Part shown: positions 15,853 through 26,738 of the stretch, one piece after another
How the letters are laid out: every line of letters starts with the position of its first letter
Numbering within the stretch: position 1 is the first letter of the stretch
From: Gottfriedia acidiceleris
Lineage (GTDB): Bacteria > Bacillota > Bacilli > Bacillales > Bacillaceae_G
NCBI RefSeq assembly: GCF_004138285.1
Contig: NZ_SCFN01000024.1
Span: 1-64,000 of the forward strand
Reading direction: 5' to 3'
Length of the DNA stretch: 64,000 bases
Translations under genes and position numbers: made by a program
The notes under the pieces: generated by a model
Databases searched by the model: none
What the model was told of the DNA's origin: nothing
Seen by the model: the letters and a program-made list of their open reading frames with translations, nothing else

Positions 15853-17718
15853 ATGGACCTCGAAAATATTGTTTTACGAAATATTGAAGAGCGGATTAAA
15901 TGTCTAAGAACGAAACAAGATGAAGAAGGTTCATGGGAATATTGTTTTGAAGGTTCATTATTAACAGATAGTTTTATGATTATATTAATGAATGATCTCG
16001 AATACAAAAATCAAAAGGTAATAGATGGGATTATTGATCGTATCATCAATCTTCAACATCCGAATGGAGCTTGGAAATTATACGAAGATGAAAAAGATGG
16101 AAACTTAAATGCAACAGTACAAGCTTACATAGCTTTATTAATCTCGAAAAAGTATACAAAAGAACATTCAAGTATGAAAAAAGCTGAAAAATTTATTCGT
16201 GAAAACGGTGGTATAAAAAAAACACATTTTATGTTAAAAATGATTCTGGCTACTCATGGTTTAATTGAATATCCTAAATTATTTTACTTTCCAATGAGCT
16301 ATTTTTTGCTGCCGGATAAAATGCCGTTAAGTTTATTTGATTTAAGTAATTATGCTAGAGTTCATTTAGTTCCAATGATTCTTTGTATAAATAAGCGATT
16401 TAAAGTGAAATTGGATGACGATATAAATATTGATCATCTTCTTGAAACTAGTGAGGTAGAATGGTTTTACGAAGAGCGCGGGAGTTTTTATCAATTTTTA
16501 CTTGAGGAAGGTAAGAAGCTAGCTTCATATCCTCTCTATTTTCATCAGAAAGGATATGAAAAGGCCGAAAGATTTATTCTAGATCGTATTGAAACAAATG
16601 GAACTTTTTATAGCTATGCCAGTTCTACATTTTATATGATTTATGCTTTAATGGCTTTAGGTTATGAAGCAACTTCATCCGTTATTCAAAATGCGCTACA
16701 AGGACTACTTTCATATGCAGTCGAAACAGTAGCGGGACTTCATATTCAAAATTCACCGTCTAAAGTTTGGGATACTGCATTATTGTCATATGCAATTCAA
16801 GAAGCTGGTTACGAGTTAAGTGATCCGATTGTTTCGAAATCGATTAACTACTTAATTAAGAAACAACAAAATATGAATGGTGACTGGAAGGTTCATGCTA
16901 AAAATTTAAGTCCAGGCGGTTGGGGCTTTTCTGATGTTAATTCTTTTATTCCAGATAATGATGATACAGGAGCAGTTTTAAGGGCACTATCAAGGAGTGC
17001 CTTGGATCAACCCACAATTCATGAAAGTTGGTTGAGGGGAGTTCATTTTTTACTTGGTCTTCAAAATGACGATGGTGGTTGGGGAGCTTTCGAAAAAAAT
17101 GTAACGAATAAATGGTTAACATTTTTACCAATTGAAAATGCAAAAGATGCAATCATCGATCCTTCAACTGCAGATTTAACTGGACGCATTTTAGAATTTA
17201 TTGGACACTATACGACGATTTCAAATGATGATCCGATTGTGAAAAAGACGGTTAATTGGCTTTTAAAAAACCAAAAATCAAATGGTAGTTGGTATGGTAG
17301 ATGGGGAATTTGTTATATTTATGGAACTTGGGCAGCGATTACTGGTCTTAGAGCCGTAGGGATTCCTAAAAATCATGAAGCAATTAAAAAAGCTGAGAAA
17401 TGGTTAGTTAGTATTCAAAATGAAGATGGTGGTTGGGGAGAATCAGGTCTTTCACCTGTTAAAAATAAATATTTTCCTTTAAAATATAGTACACCTAGTC
17501 AAACAGCGTGGGCTGTTGATACTTTACTTTCAATTCGTAATAAAGAAGATGAAGTAATTAGAAAAGGGATTAAATTTTTAACTACTCAAAGTGAATTGAC
17601 TAATAAAGCATTAACTTATCCAACTGGATTAGGATTACCTGGTCAGTTTTATATTCACTATCATAGCTATAATGAAATTTATCCGCTATTAGCACTAGCA
17701 CACTATAAAAATAGTTAA
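15853..17718 (+). CDS. sqhC: Squalene-hopene / sporulenol-type triterpene cyclase
   Basis: A 621-residue class II terpene cyclase. The catalytic DXDD motif is PDNDDTGA near residue 367, and several QW-type repeats are visible (for example GAWKLYED, DGGWGAFE, NGSWYGRWG, DGGWGESG). The length is close to that of B. subtilis SqhC, which makes the spore lipid sporulenol from tetraprenyl-curcumene; squalene to hopene is the alternative and the sequence alone does not decide. TGAGGTGG precedes the start. It is membrane-associated in the family. Confidence 0.88.
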   Translation: MDLENIVLRNIEERIKCLRTKQDEEGSWEYCFEGSLLTDSFMIILMNDLEYKNQKVIDGIIDRIINLQHPNGAWKLYEDEKDGNLNATVQAYIALLISKKYTKEHSSMKKAEKFIRENGGIKKTHFMLKMILATHGLIEYPKLFYFPMSYFLLPDKMPLSLFDLSNYARVHLVPMILCINKRFKVKLDDDINIDHLLETSEVEWFYEERGSFYQFLLEEGKKLASYPLYFHQKGYEKAERFILDRIETNGTFYSYASSTFYMIYALMALGYEATSSVIQNALQGLLSYAVETVAGLHIQNSPSKVWDTALLSYAIQEAGYELSDPIVSKSINYLIKKQQNMNGDWKVHAKNLSPGGWGFSDVNSFIPDNDDTGAVLRALSRSALDQPTIHESWLRGVHFLLGLQNDDGGWGAFEKNVTNKWLTFLPIENAKDAIIDPSTADLTGRILEFIGHYTTISNDDPIVKKTVNWLLKNQKSNGSWYGRWGICYIYGTWAAITGLRAVGIPKNHEAIKKAEKWLVSIQNEDGGWGESGLSPVKNKYFPLKYSTPSQTAWAVDTLLSIRNKEDEVIRKGIKFLTTQSELTNKALTYPTGLGLPGQFYIHYHSYNEIYPLLALAHYKNS

Positions 17719-17830
17719 ATAATACTATTATGTAAACAAAATAAATTTATTTTTGGAAATCTTTCCATAAATGTCTTTTCTTTATCATATAAATATAGTA
17801 AACTGATTTATATTGAATATAACTAAATAA

Positions 17831-17934
17831 TCCTTATCGAGAGTGGTGGAGGGACTGGCCCTTTGAAACCCGGCAACTTTAGCGAAAGCTAAAAAGTGCT
17901 AAATCCAGCATGTTTAAAACATGAGAGATAAGGC
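17831..17934 (+). promoter_or_regulatory. SAM-I (S-box) riboswitch
   Basis: The aptamer begins CTTATCGAGAGTGGTGGAGG, contains the conserved GGCCC and AAACCCGGCAAC segments, and closes with GAGATAAGG. It controls the yitJ-metH transcript: when SAM is abundant the leader terminates at the hairpin just downstream. Confidence 0.95.
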
Positions 17935-17948
17935 GTGATCTGTACTTT

Positions 17949-17990
17949 AACGTCATTCTCTCATTTTTTTGAGAGAATGGCGTTTTTTAT
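17949..17990 (+). terminator. Riboswitch-controlled terminator
   Basis: AACGTCATTCTCTCA pairs with TGAGAGAATGGCGTT (two G-U/near pairs) and TTTTTT follows. It is the expression platform of the S-box. Confidence 0.88.
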
Positions 17991-18014
17991 TTTATATAAA
18001 CGGGAAGTGATTGA

Positions 18015-19841
18015 ATGGGCTTATTGGAAAAGTTAAAAGATGGAATTGTTTTAGGTGATGGCGCAATGGGAACGCTTTTGTATTCTGGTGGACTTCACAG
18101 TTGTTTTGAAGAACTTAATATTACTGAGCGAGATCGAATCATTCATATACATGAACAATATATAGATGCTGGCGCAGAAGTGATTCAAACAAATTCGTAC
18201 GGTGCTAATGCTGGAAAACTGAGACAATATGGTTTGGAAAAGCTGGTTAAGCAAATCAATCAAATGGCTGTTAGAAATGCTAGAGCTGCTTCAAAAGGAA
18301 GAGCTTTAGTAATTGGTGGTATAGGTGGAATGAAATATGTAGGTTCTACTTTTACTACACCTTTAGAACGTGAGATGATGCTGCTTGAGCAAGCCTCAGC
18401 GTTACTTGAAGAAGGCGTAGATGGGATCATGCTTGAAACATTTTATGATGAAAATGAATTATATGATGCTGTTAATCTATTAAGAGGAAGAACGGATTTA
18501 CCGATCATTGCACAAGTAACATTACAAGAAATTGGTGTCATGCAAAGTGGTCAATATATTGAAAAAATTCTTCCTAATTTAATTGATTTGGGTGCAGATG
18601 TAGTCGGAATCAATTGTCATCTTGGGCCACTTCATATGCTGGAGTCATTAAATACAGTTTCATTACCAACGAATGGCTACTTATCGGCATTTCCAAATTC
18701 AGGATTACCACTATACAATGAAGGGAAATACGTATACAAATCGAATCCAGAATATTTTGAAGATATGGCAAAACCATTTATTGAACAAGGTGTAAGACTA
18801 ATCGGTGGATGCTGTGGCACAACACCAGCACATATCGCTGCTTTACGAAGTAAGATTGATACTTTACAACCTGTTACAAAAAAAGAAGTGAAAAACAGAA
18901 CAATTAAAATTACAATCCCTAAGCAAGAAGAACAAAAGAATGAAACTCTATCAGAAAAGGCAAAAAAGAGAACGACGATCATTGCAGAGCTAGATCCACC
19001 AAAAACATTACAAACTAGAAAGTTTTTTGAAGGAGCGAAAGCATTACATAGCGCAGGGGCTGATGCAATTACGCTAGCAGATAATCCATTAGCTTCACCT
19101 AGAATTTCGAATGTGGCGATGGCATCACTGCTTCAAAGATTGGATGTACCAGTCTTGACGCATTTGACTTGTAGAGATCGCAATATGATTGGACTTCAAT
19201 CTCATTTAATGGGACTATCAACATTAGGATTAAATGAAGTTCTTGCTATAACAGGTGATCCAGCAAGGGTAGGAGATTTTCCAGGTGCAACTTCAGTATA
19301 TGATGTAGCATCACTTGAACTGATTCGAATGATTAAAGAAATGAATGAAGGTAGACTTTATTCCGGTAAAAGTTTAGGAAATGGAACGAGATTTTCTGTC
19401 GCTGCTGCTTTTAACCCAAATGTTCGAAAATTTGATGCAGCAATTAAAAGACTTGAGAAAAAGGTCGAGGCGGGAGCGGATTATTTTTTAACTCAGCCAA
19501 TTTATGATTTTGAAACGATTGATAAATTATATGAGGCAACACGTCATATTAAACAGCCAATTTTTATTGGGATTATGCCACTAGTTAGTAAGAAGAATGC
19601 TGATTTTATCCATTATGAAGTTCCTGGAATTACTTTATCCGAAGAGGTAAGAAACAGAATCTCATCAGTTGAACCTGAGAGAGCAGTTGATGAAGGTAAA
19701 AAAATTGCAAAAGAGCTTATTGATTATGTTAAGGATAAATTTAACGGCATTTATTTTATCACTCCATTTTTGAAGTATGAAATAACAGAGGACTTAATTC
19801 AATTTACTAAAAGCAGCAATAAAGAGGAGATTCAACTATGA
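18015..19841 (+). CDS. yitJ: Bifunctional homocysteine S-methyltransferase / 5,10-methylenetetrahydrofolate reductase
   Basis: A 608-residue fusion. Residues 1 to about 290 are a homocysteine methyltransferase barrel, with the zinc-binding GGCCGTTP motif near 264; residues from about 320 on (TIIAELDPPKT) are a MetF-type flavoprotein reductase. It makes 5-methyl-THF, and its first domain resembles the MetH homocysteine module. B. subtilis YitJ has the same layout and an S-box. The 3' end overlaps metH by 4 nt. Confidence 0.88.
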   Translation: MGLLEKLKDGIVLGDGAMGTLLYSGGLHSCFEELNITERDRIIHIHEQYIDAGAEVIQTNSYGANAGKLRQYGLEKLVKQINQMAVRNARAASKGRALVIGGIGGMKYVGSTFTTPLEREMMLLEQASALLEEGVDGIMLETFYDENELYDAVNLLRGRTDLPIIAQVTLQEIGVMQSGQYIEKILPNLIDLGADVVGINCHLGPLHMLESLNTVSLPTNGYLSAFPNSGLPLYNEGKYVYKSNPEYFEDMAKPFIEQGVRLIGGCCGTTPAHIAALRSKIDTLQPVTKKEVKNRTIKITIPKQEEQKNETLSEKAKKRTTIIAELDPPKTLQTRKFFEGAKALHSAGADAITLADNPLASPRISNVAMASLLQRLDVPVLTHLTCRDRNMIGLQSHLMGLSTLGLNEVLAITGDPARVGDFPGATSVYDVASLELIRMIKEMNEGRLYSGKSLGNGTRFSVAAAFNPNVRKFDAAIKRLEKKVEAGADYFLTQPIYDFETIDKLYEATRHIKQPIFIGIMPLVSKKNADFIHYEVPGITLSEEVRNRISSVEPERAVDEGKKIAKELIDYVKDKFNGIYFITPFLKYEITEDLIQFTKSSNKEEIQL

Positions 19842-22800
19842 AAACTTTAGATATAGCATTAAAAGAAAAAATATTACTTCTTGATGGAGCAATGGGAACG
19901 ATGATCCAGCAAAGAAACTTAACAGCAGAAGACTTCGGTGGAGAAGAATACGAAGGTTGTAATGAATATTTAGTTGTTACAAGACCGGATGTTATACAAG
20001 AAATTCATGAGGAATATATAATTGCTGGTTCCGACATTATCGAAACGAACACATTTGGAGCAACAAATATTGTTTTATCCGATTATAATTTACAGCATTT
20101 AGATATTGAACTAAATGAAATTGCAGCAAGGATTGCAAAGCAAGCAGTTGTGGCATCGGGTAAAGAAGTATATGTAGCAGGTGCGATGGGACCAACAACA
20201 AAAGCAATCAGTGTTACAGGTGGTGTGACTTTTGATGAATTAATTACCGCATATAATCGACAAGCAACTGGATTAATAAATGGTGGCGTAGATGTTTTAT
20301 TAGTTGAAACTTGTCAAGATATGAGAAATGTTAAAGCTGCCTGTATTGGGATTAGTAATGCATTTAACGAGTTAAATAAAAAATTACCAGTTATGATTTC
20401 CGGAACGATTGAACCAATGGGGACAACATTAGCAGGTCAAACAATTGATGCTTTTTATTTAGCCATTGAACATATTTCTCCAATATCAGTTGGATTAAAC
20501 TGTGCAACAGGACCTGAGTTTATGAGAGATCATGTTCGTTCATTGTCAGAGCTATCTGAGACTTTTGTTTCGTGTTATCCGAATGCTGGCTTACCAGATG
20601 AAGATGGACATTATCATGAATCACCTGAATCATTAGCGCACAAAGTACGCGATTTTGCTGAACAAGGATGGATCAATATTATAGGTGGTTGTTGTGGAAC
20701 AACTCCTGAACATATTAGGGCAATGAAAGAAGCAATCAGTGGAATAACACCTCGTCAACCTAAAAAAAGAGAGGATCATGCGGTTAGTGGTTTAGAATCA
20801 CTTCGTTATGACGATAGTATGAGACCACTTTTCGTCGGTGAAAGAACAAATGTTATTGGATCTCGTAAATTTAAAAATTTAATAGCTGACGGAAAATTTG
20901 AAGAAGCTTCAGAGATTGCGAGAGCTCAAGTGAAAAAAGGTGCCCATGTCATCGACGTATGTATGGCAGATCCTGATCGTGATGAAGTTGAAGATATGGA
21001 AAATTTCATAAAGCAATTAGTTAATAAAGTAAAAGTACCCATCATGATTGATTCAACTGATGAAAAAGTAATTGAATTAGCACTTACTTATATTCAAGGT
21101 AAAGCGATTATTAATTCGATTAATCTTGAAGATGGGGAGGAGCGATTTGAGAAGATTTTACCTTTCATTCATAAATATGGTGCTGCAGTTGTAGTTGGTA
21201 CGATTGATGAAGATGGGATGGCTGTATCGGCAGAAAGAAAATTGGAAATTGCAAAAAGAAGTTATCAACTATTAACTGAAAAATATAAAATTCGTGCGAC
21301 GGACATCATCTTTGATCCGCTTGTTTTCCCTGTTGGAACAGGTGATACGCAATATATCGGTTCTGCAAAAGCGACAATTGATGGCATTAAATTAATTAAA
21401 GATGAATTTCCGGAGTGTTTAACGATTTTAGGTTTAAGTAATATTTCATTCGGCTTACCAAATGCAGGTCGAGAAGTGTTAAATGCAGTTTTCTTATATC
21501 ATTCTACAAAAGCTGGTCTTGATTACGCGATAGTAAATACTGAGAAACTAGAACGATTCGCTTCAATTCCTGCTGAAGAACGTGAGCTTGCTGAGAATTT
21601 ATTATTCCATACGTCTCAAGAAACATTAGATAAATTTGTTGAGCATTTTAGAAATTCAGTAAAGAAAGAAGAAAAACCAAAAGAACAGCTACCGATTGAA
21701 GAAAGATTAGCCTCGTGTGTAATTGAAGGTTCAAAGCAAGGATTAATAGAAGATCTACAAGCTTGCCTTGACCGTGGTGACATACCGTTAAATATTATAA
21801 ATGGTCCACTAATGACTGGGATGGATGAAGTTGGAAGACTTTTCAATAATAATGAACTAATCGTAGCTGAAGTATTACAAAGTGCAGAAGTAATGAAGGC
21901 ATCTGTAAACTTCTTAGAGCAATTTATGGAGAAAACTGAAAGCTCTAGAAAAGGGAAAGTCATTTTAGCAACAGTTAAAGGTGATGTTCATGATATCGGA
22001 AAGAACTTAGTTGATATTATTTTGACGAATAACGGATTTGATGTTGTCAATTTAGGTATTAATATTCGACCAGATGATTTAATTACAAAGATTCGTGAAA
22101 ACAAACCAGACATTATTGGTTTATCAGGCTTATTAGTAAAGTCTGCTCAACAAATGGTTATTACAGCTGGTGACTTAAAAAGTGCAGGAATTAACACACC
22201 AATATTAGTTGGTGGCGCTGCATTAACTAGAAAATTTACTGAAAACCGTATTCAGCCCATTTATGATGGATTAGTAGTTTACTCAAATGACGCGATGACT
22301 GGATTAGACTTAGCAAATAAGATTGTTAATCCAGATGAATTAAAAGCATTAGAAGAAAAGAAAAAGGCAATTAAAAAAATAGACAATATAATTGAATTGC
22401 ATGTTCCTGAAGTTAGTACAACGAGATCAGCTATACAAAAGTCAGATTGCCTAGTTCCTTCATCACTAAGTAAAACGGTCATAAAAAATATTCCAGTAGC
22501 TCAAGTGGCACCTTTTATTAATTATCAAATGCTAATAGGACATCATTTGGGGGTAAAAGGTAAATGGGAAAATCAAGAACGTGGCCAAGAGTTATATGAG
22601 TTAGTTCAAGAATTCTTAAAAGATGGAAATGAATATTTTGACTGCCAAGTAATCTATCAATTTTTCCCTGCTCAAAGTGATGGCAATGATGTCATTATCT
22701 ATGACTCTGAAACTAAAAAACCGATTGAACGTTTTCAATTTCCGAGACAAAGAAAAGAACCAAACCTTTGTATAAGCGACTTTTTAAATCCTGTTGGTGA

Positions 22801-23215
22801 AGAGATGGATTATGTTGGATTCTTCTCTGTAACATCGGGACCACGAGTAAGAAATATTGCCGAAAGATTGAAACAAGAAGGGGAGTATTTAAAGAGTCAC
22901 GTTTTATTCTCATTAGCTTTAGAATTAGCAGAAGGTTTAGCTGAAAAAACTCATATGCTGATGAGAGAAAAATGGGGATTCCCAGATCGTCCAGATTTCA
23001 CGATGTCTGAGCGTTTTAAAGCAAGATATCAAGGAATCAGGGTTTCATTTGGTTACCCTGCGTGTCCAAACCTTGAGGATCAAGAAAAGCTATTTAAGTT
23101 AATTAACCCAAATGAAATTGGGATTAATCTGACAGAAGGATTTATGATGCTACCAGAAGCATCTGTAACTGCAATGGTATTCTCGCATAAAGACGGAAGA
23201 TATTTTTCAGTTTAA
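19838..23215 (+). CDS. metH: Cobalamin-dependent methionine synthase
   Basis: A 1125-residue four-module enzyme. The homocysteine domain (1 to about 300) has GGCCGTTP; the methyl-THF (pterin-binding) domain covers about 330-600; the B12 cap and binding domain about 640-840 has the DxHxxG motif as DVHDIG near 716, whose His ligates cobalt; the reactivation domain for SAM is at about 880-1125 (PACPNLEDQ near 1070). It is coupled to yitJ, which supplies 5-methyl-THF. No B12 riboswitch is seen here. Confidence 0.93.
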   Translation: MKTLDIALKEKILLLDGAMGTMIQQRNLTAEDFGGEEYEGCNEYLVVTRPDVIQEIHEEYIIAGSDIIETNTFGATNIVLSDYNLQHLDIELNEIAARIAKQAVVASGKEVYVAGAMGPTTKAISVTGGVTFDELITAYNRQATGLINGGVDVLLVETCQDMRNVKAACIGISNAFNELNKKLPVMISGTIEPMGTTLAGQTIDAFYLAIEHISPISVGLNCATGPEFMRDHVRSLSELSETFVSCYPNAGLPDEDGHYHESPESLAHKVRDFAEQGWINIIGGCCGTTPEHIRAMKEAISGITPRQPKKREDHAVSGLESLRYDDSMRPLFVGERTNVIGSRKFKNLIADGKFEEASEIARAQVKKGAHVIDVCMADPDRDEVEDMENFIKQLVNKVKVPIMIDSTDEKVIELALTYIQGKAIINSINLEDGEERFEKILPFIHKYGAAVVVGTIDEDGMAVSAERKLEIAKRSYQLLTEKYKIRATDIIFDPLVFPVGTGDTQYIGSAKATIDGIKLIKDEFPECLTILGLSNISFGLPNAGREVLNAVFLYHSTKAGLDYAIVNTEKLERFASIPAEERELAENLLFHTSQETLDKFVEHFRNSVKKEEKPKEQLPIEERLASCVIEGSKQGLIEDLQACLDRGDIPLNIINGPLMTGMDEVGRLFNNNELIVAEVLQSAEVMKASVNFLEQFMEKTESSRKGKVILATVKGDVHDIGKNLVDIILTNNGFDVVNLGINIRPDDLITKIRENKPDIIGLSGLLVKSAQQMVITAGDLKSAGINTPILVGGAALTRKFTENRIQPIYDGLVVYSNDAMTGLDLANKIVNPDELKALEEKKKAIKKIDNIIELHVPEVSTTRSAIQKSDCLVPSSLSKTVIKNIPVAQVAPFINYQMLIGHHLGVKGKWENQERGQELYELVQEFLKDGNEYFDCQVIYQFFPAQSDGNDVIIYDSETKKPIERFQFPRQRKEPNLCISDFLNPVGEEMDYVGFFSVTSGPRVRNIAERLKQEGEYLKSHVLFSLALELAEGLAEKTHMLMREKWGFPDRPDFTMSERFKARYQGIRVSFGYPACPNLEDQEKLFKLINPNEIGINLTEGFMMLPEASVTAMVFSHKDGRYFSV

Positions 23216-23276
23216 AAAGAGAGAATAATTATTCATTTGATTCAATAAAACTAAAATTTAGTTTAGATATTTTAAA

Positions 23277-23318
23277 TAGGTAGTAGAAATAGTTCATGCA
23301 TCATTCTACTGCCTTTTT
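23277..23318 (+). terminator. Terminator or attenuator between metH and metA
   Basis: GGTAGTAGAA pairs with TTCTACTGCC (one G-U) with a 19-nt loop, followed by TTTTT. Another inverted repeat, AAACTAAA/TTTAGTTT, lies just upstream (about 23248-23265). It ends yitJ-metH, or reduces readthrough into metA 27 nt later. Confidence 0.65.
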
Positions 23319-23344
23319 CCTAAGAAAAAAGAGGAGTGGAAAAA

Positions 23345-24250
23345 ATGCCTGTAATTATAAACAAAGATCTACCTGCAACGGAAATACTAACGAAAGAAAA
23401 TGTTTTCTATATGACCAAAGAGCGAGCGGAGTCGCAAGATATAAGACCGCTTCAAATAGGCATTTTAAACTTAATGCCAACTAAAATTGAAACCGAAACG
23501 CAATTATTACGTTTAATTGCAAATTCACCTTTACAAGTAGATATCGATTTAATCGGTACTGAATCATACAAGCCAAAAAACATCTCAGAAGAGCATGTTT
23601 CAAGCTTTTATAAAACAATTTCACAAATTCAAAATACAAAATATGATGGCTTTATTATTACTGGTGCTCCAGTAGAGACATTGGAGTTTGAAGAAGTTGA
23701 ATATTGGTCGGAGCTTAAAGAAATAATGGATTTCACAAAAGAAAATGTAACATCTACATTGCATATATGTTGGGGTGCACAAGCAGGTCTTTATCATCAC
23801 TACGGAGTTCCTAAATACACATTAGATAGAAAAATGTTTGGTGTTTTCCCACACTCAGTAGAGGATCGCTTTGTGAAACTAGTATGTGGTTTTGATGACG
23901 AGTATTATGTACCACATTCAAGACACACTGAAGTTAAGAAGAAAGACATCGATCAAATAGGAGAATTGAAGATTTTAAGTCTATCGGATGATGCAGGTGT
24001 CCATCTTGTTACTAGTGAGGATGGAAAGCAAATTTTCGCAACTGGACATCATGAATATTGTATTAATACTTTGAAATCAGAATATGAAAGAGATGTACAA
24101 AGAGGAACGGAAATTGCTATTCCAAAAAACTATTTCCAAAATGATAATCCAGAAAAACCACCGATTGTACGTTGGAGAAGCCATGCTAATCTACTTTTCT
24201 CAAATTGGTTAAATTATTACGTTTACCAAGAAACCCCTTACAATTTATAA
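23345..24250 (+). CDS. metA: Homoserine O-acetyltransferase (MetA family)
   Basis: A 301-residue enzyme activating homoserine for methionine synthesis. Catalytic Cys142 (HICWGAQAG), His235 and Glu237 (GHHEYC) are all present. Residue 111 is Glu (TGAPVE); in characterised MetA enzymes Glu111 selects acetyl-CoA and Gly selects succinyl-CoA, so acetyl transfer is predicted. I chose ATG 23345 because GAGGAG lies 8 nt before it; the GTG at 23336 overlaps that site. Confidence 0.9.
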   Translation: MPVIINKDLPATEILTKENVFYMTKERAESQDIRPLQIGILNLMPTKIETETQLLRLIANSPLQVDIDLIGTESYKPKNISEEHVSSFYKTISQIQNTKYDGFIITGAPVETLEFEEVEYWSELKEIMDFTKENVTSTLHICWGAQAGLYHHYGVPKYTLDRKMFGVFPHSVEDRFVKLVCGFDDEYYVPHSRHTEVKKKDIDQIGELKILSLSDDAGVHLVTSEDGKQIFATGHHEYCINTLKSEYERDVQRGTEIAIPKNYFQNDNPEKPPIVRWRSHANLLFSNWLNYYVYQETPYNL

Positions 24251-24319
24251 ATTTATATTTTTAGTTTCATATTTTCGTCAAATACTAAATAAAAATAATT
24301 GGAAAATTTAAAAAAAGGT

Positions 24320-24348
24320 TTGCTATTTTCATAAAACATTCCCATAAT
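24320..24348 (+). promoter_or_regulatory. Promoter of hom-thrC-thrB
   Basis: TTGCTA (24320-24325), a 17-nt spacer and CATAAT (24343-24348), 35 nt before the hom start. Confidence 0.5.
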
Positions 24349-24382
24349 GGAAATAATATCAAATTTTAACGGAGGAGATTAT

Positions 24383-25687
24383 ATGAAGGACTGTATATCT
24401 ATCGGCCTATTAGGACTTGGAACTGTTGGAAGTGGTGTTGTAAAAATTGTTGAAGATCATCAGGACAGATTGGCTCATCAAATCGGTTGTTCTGTTCAAG
24501 TAAAAAAGGTTCTTGTTAAGGACCTTGAAAAGGAACGTTCAATTTCAATTCAAAAGGATTTATTAACGACAGATGCATATGAAATTTTAGATGATGCAGA
24601 AATTGATGTTGTTGTAGAGGTAATGGGTGGAATTGAAGAAGCTAGACAATACATACTCCATGCTCTTCGTAATAAAAAGCATGTAGTCACAGCTAATAAA
24701 GATTTAATGGCTTTATATGGTACTGAATTACTCCGTGTAGCAAATGAGAATAAATGCGATTTATTCTATGAAGCTAGTGTTGCTGGTGGTATCCCTATTA
24801 TTCGTAGTTTAGTAGATGGTTTAGCTTCAGACCGTGTAACTAAATTAATGGGGATTGTAAATGGAACGACAAATTTTATTCTTACAAAGATGAGCAATGA
24901 AGGAAAAGCATATGAGGATGTGTTAAAAGAAGCTCAGGAACTCGGCTTTGCAGAAGCAGATCCAACATCAGATGTTGAGGGATTAGATGCTGCGAGAAAA
25001 ATGACAATTTTAGCTAAATTAGGTTTTTCAATGGATGTTGAACTTGAAGATGTGCAAGTACGTGGAATTAGTTCAGTATCTTCAGAAGACATCGATTTTG
25101 CTAAATACTTTGGTTATACAATGAAATTAATCGGTTATGCGAAGAGAAACGATAATCGAATTGAAGTTAGTGTTGGACCAACTTTAATTGCACATAATCA
25201 TCCATTAGCATCTGTAAGTAATGAATTTAATGCAGTTTATGTGTATGGTGAAGCTGTAGGAGAAACGATGTTCTATGGACCAGGTGCGGGTAGTTTACCA
25301 ACTGCAACTGCAATCGTATCAGACTTAGTTGCAGTAATGAAAAATATGCGACTAGGTGTAAACGGTACAAGTGCTGTTTTACCACAATATCCAAAAGAAT
25401 TAAAAGAAGATAATGAGATTTATTTTAAATCTTTCTTCCGCTTTACAGTAAAAGATCAATTAGGTTCATTCGCTGAAATTACTTCTATTTTTACAGAATC
25501 TGATATAAGCTTTGAGAAAATTATTCAAGTTCCATTAAAACATAAGGGGCTAGCTGAAATCATCTTAGTAACACACCATGCTTCATATTCAGCATACAAA
25601 AAAGTAATTGGAAGTTTAGAAACATCTGAGGTAGTCGATGAAGTACGTAGCTATTATCGAATTGCAGGTGAAGATCGTGATGTATAA
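24383..25687 (+). CDS. hom: Homoserine dehydrogenase
   Basis: A 434-residue NAD(P)-dependent enzyme converting aspartate semialdehyde to homoserine. The Rossmann motif GLGTVG is at residues 11-16, the substrate domain follows ([28 protein letters not shown]), and a C-terminal ACT domain (about 355-430) suggests feedback control by threonine. I chose ATG 24383 because CGGAGGAG lies just upstream. The last 8 nt overlap thrC. Confidence 0.93.
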   Translation: MKDCISIGLLGLGTVGSGVVKIVEDHQDRLAHQIGCSVQVKKVLVKDLEKERSISIQKDLLTTDAYEILDDAEIDVVVEVMGGIEEARQYILHALRNKKHVVTANKDLMALYGTELLRVANENKCDLFYEASVAGGIPIIRSLVDGLASDRVTKLMGIVNGTTNFILTKMSNEGKAYEDVLKEAQELGFAEADPTSDVEGLDAARKMTILAKLGFSMDVELEDVQVRGISSVSSEDIDFAKYFGYTMKLIGYAKRNDNRIEVSVGPTLIAHNHPLASVSNEFNAVYVYGEAVGETMFYGPGAGSLPTATAIVSDLVAVMKNMRLGVNGTSAVLPQYPKELKEDNEIYFKSFFRFTVKDQLGSFAEITSIFTESDISFEKIIQVPLKHKGLAEIILVTHHASYSAYKKVIGSLETSEVVDEVRSYYRIAGEDRDV

Positions 25688-26738
25688 AGGGTTAATCGAA
25701 AAATATTCAAAATTCTTACCTATAAATGAAGAAACACCAAAATTAACTTTAAATGAAGGAAATACGCCATTACTATTTTTACCTCGCTTATCAGAGGAGT
25801 GGGGAATTGAATTATTTGTAAAATTAGAAGGACTAAATCCAACAGGTTCATTTAAAGATCGTGGGATGGTAATGGCAGTTGCTAAGGCAAAGGAAGCAGG
25901 AAGTTCAGCAATTATTTGTGCATCGACAGGTAACACATCTGCTGCCGCTGCTGCTTATGCCGCAAGAGCTGGTATGAAATGTTTTGTTATTATTCCTAAT
26001 GGCAAAATTGCATATGGTAAACTTGCGCAGGCTGTCATGTATGGAGCACATATTATTAGTATCGATGGAAATTTTGATCACGCATTACAAATGGTAAGAA
26101 AAATTAGTGAGTCTGAACCAATTACACTAGTAAATTCCGTAAACCCATATCGAATCGAGGGCCAGAAAACAGCTGCCTTCGAAATTTGTGAGCAATTAGA
26201 AGAAGCTCCTGATATATTAGCAATTCCAGTTGGAAATGCAGGGAATATTACAGCTTACTGGAAAGGATTTAATGAATACAATTTATCAAAAGGTTATCAA
26301 TTACCTAAAATGCACGGTTTTCAAGCAGAAGGTGCAGCACCAATTGTACAAAATAAAAAGATTGAAAATCCCGAAACAATCGCAACAGCTATTCGAATTG
26401 GTAACCCAGCAAGCTGGGAGCACGCAGTAAATGCAATTGGGCAATCAAACGGAGCAATCGATAGTGTATCAGATGAAGAAATCTTACAAGCGTATAAATG
26501 GATTGCATCAAAAGAAGGCGTTTTTGCAGAACCAGGTTCATGTGCAAGTATTGCTGGTGTATTTAAACAAGTACAATCAGGTGTGATCAAAAAAGGCTCA
26601 AAGGTAGTAGCCATCTTAACAGGTAATGGATTAAAGGATCCAGATATCGCAATTCAATCAAGTAAAATTGAACCAATATTGTTACCGAATGAAGAAAAAA
26701 TTGTATTAGAACATTTACAAGGTGTGGTTTCGATATGA
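25680..26738 (+). CDS. thrC: Threonine synthase
   Basis: A 352-residue fold-type II PLP enzyme converting O-phosphohomoserine to threonine. The PLP lysine is Lys59 in [10 protein letters not shown]; the phosphate-binding loop is PVGNAGN near residue 183. The start at 25680 lies in the end of hom; the open frame back to 25638 lies within hom. It overlaps thrB by 4 nt (ATGA). Confidence 0.93.
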   Translation: MYKGLIEKYSKFLPINEETPKLTLNEGNTPLLFLPRLSEEWGIELFVKLEGLNPTGSFKDRGMVMAVAKAKEAGSSAIICASTGNTSAAAAAYAARAGMKCFVIIPNGKIAYGKLAQAVMYGAHIISIDGNFDHALQMVRKISESEPITLVNSVNPYRIEGQKTAAFEICEQLEEAPDILAIPVGNAGNITAYWKGFNEYNLSKGYQLPKMHGFQAEGAAPIVQNKKIENPETIATAIRIGNPASWEHAVNAIGQSNGAIDSVSDEEILQAYKWIASKEGVFAEPGSCASIAGVFKQVQSGVIKKGSKVVAILTGNGLKDPDIAIQSSKIEPILLPNEEKIVLEHLQGVVSI

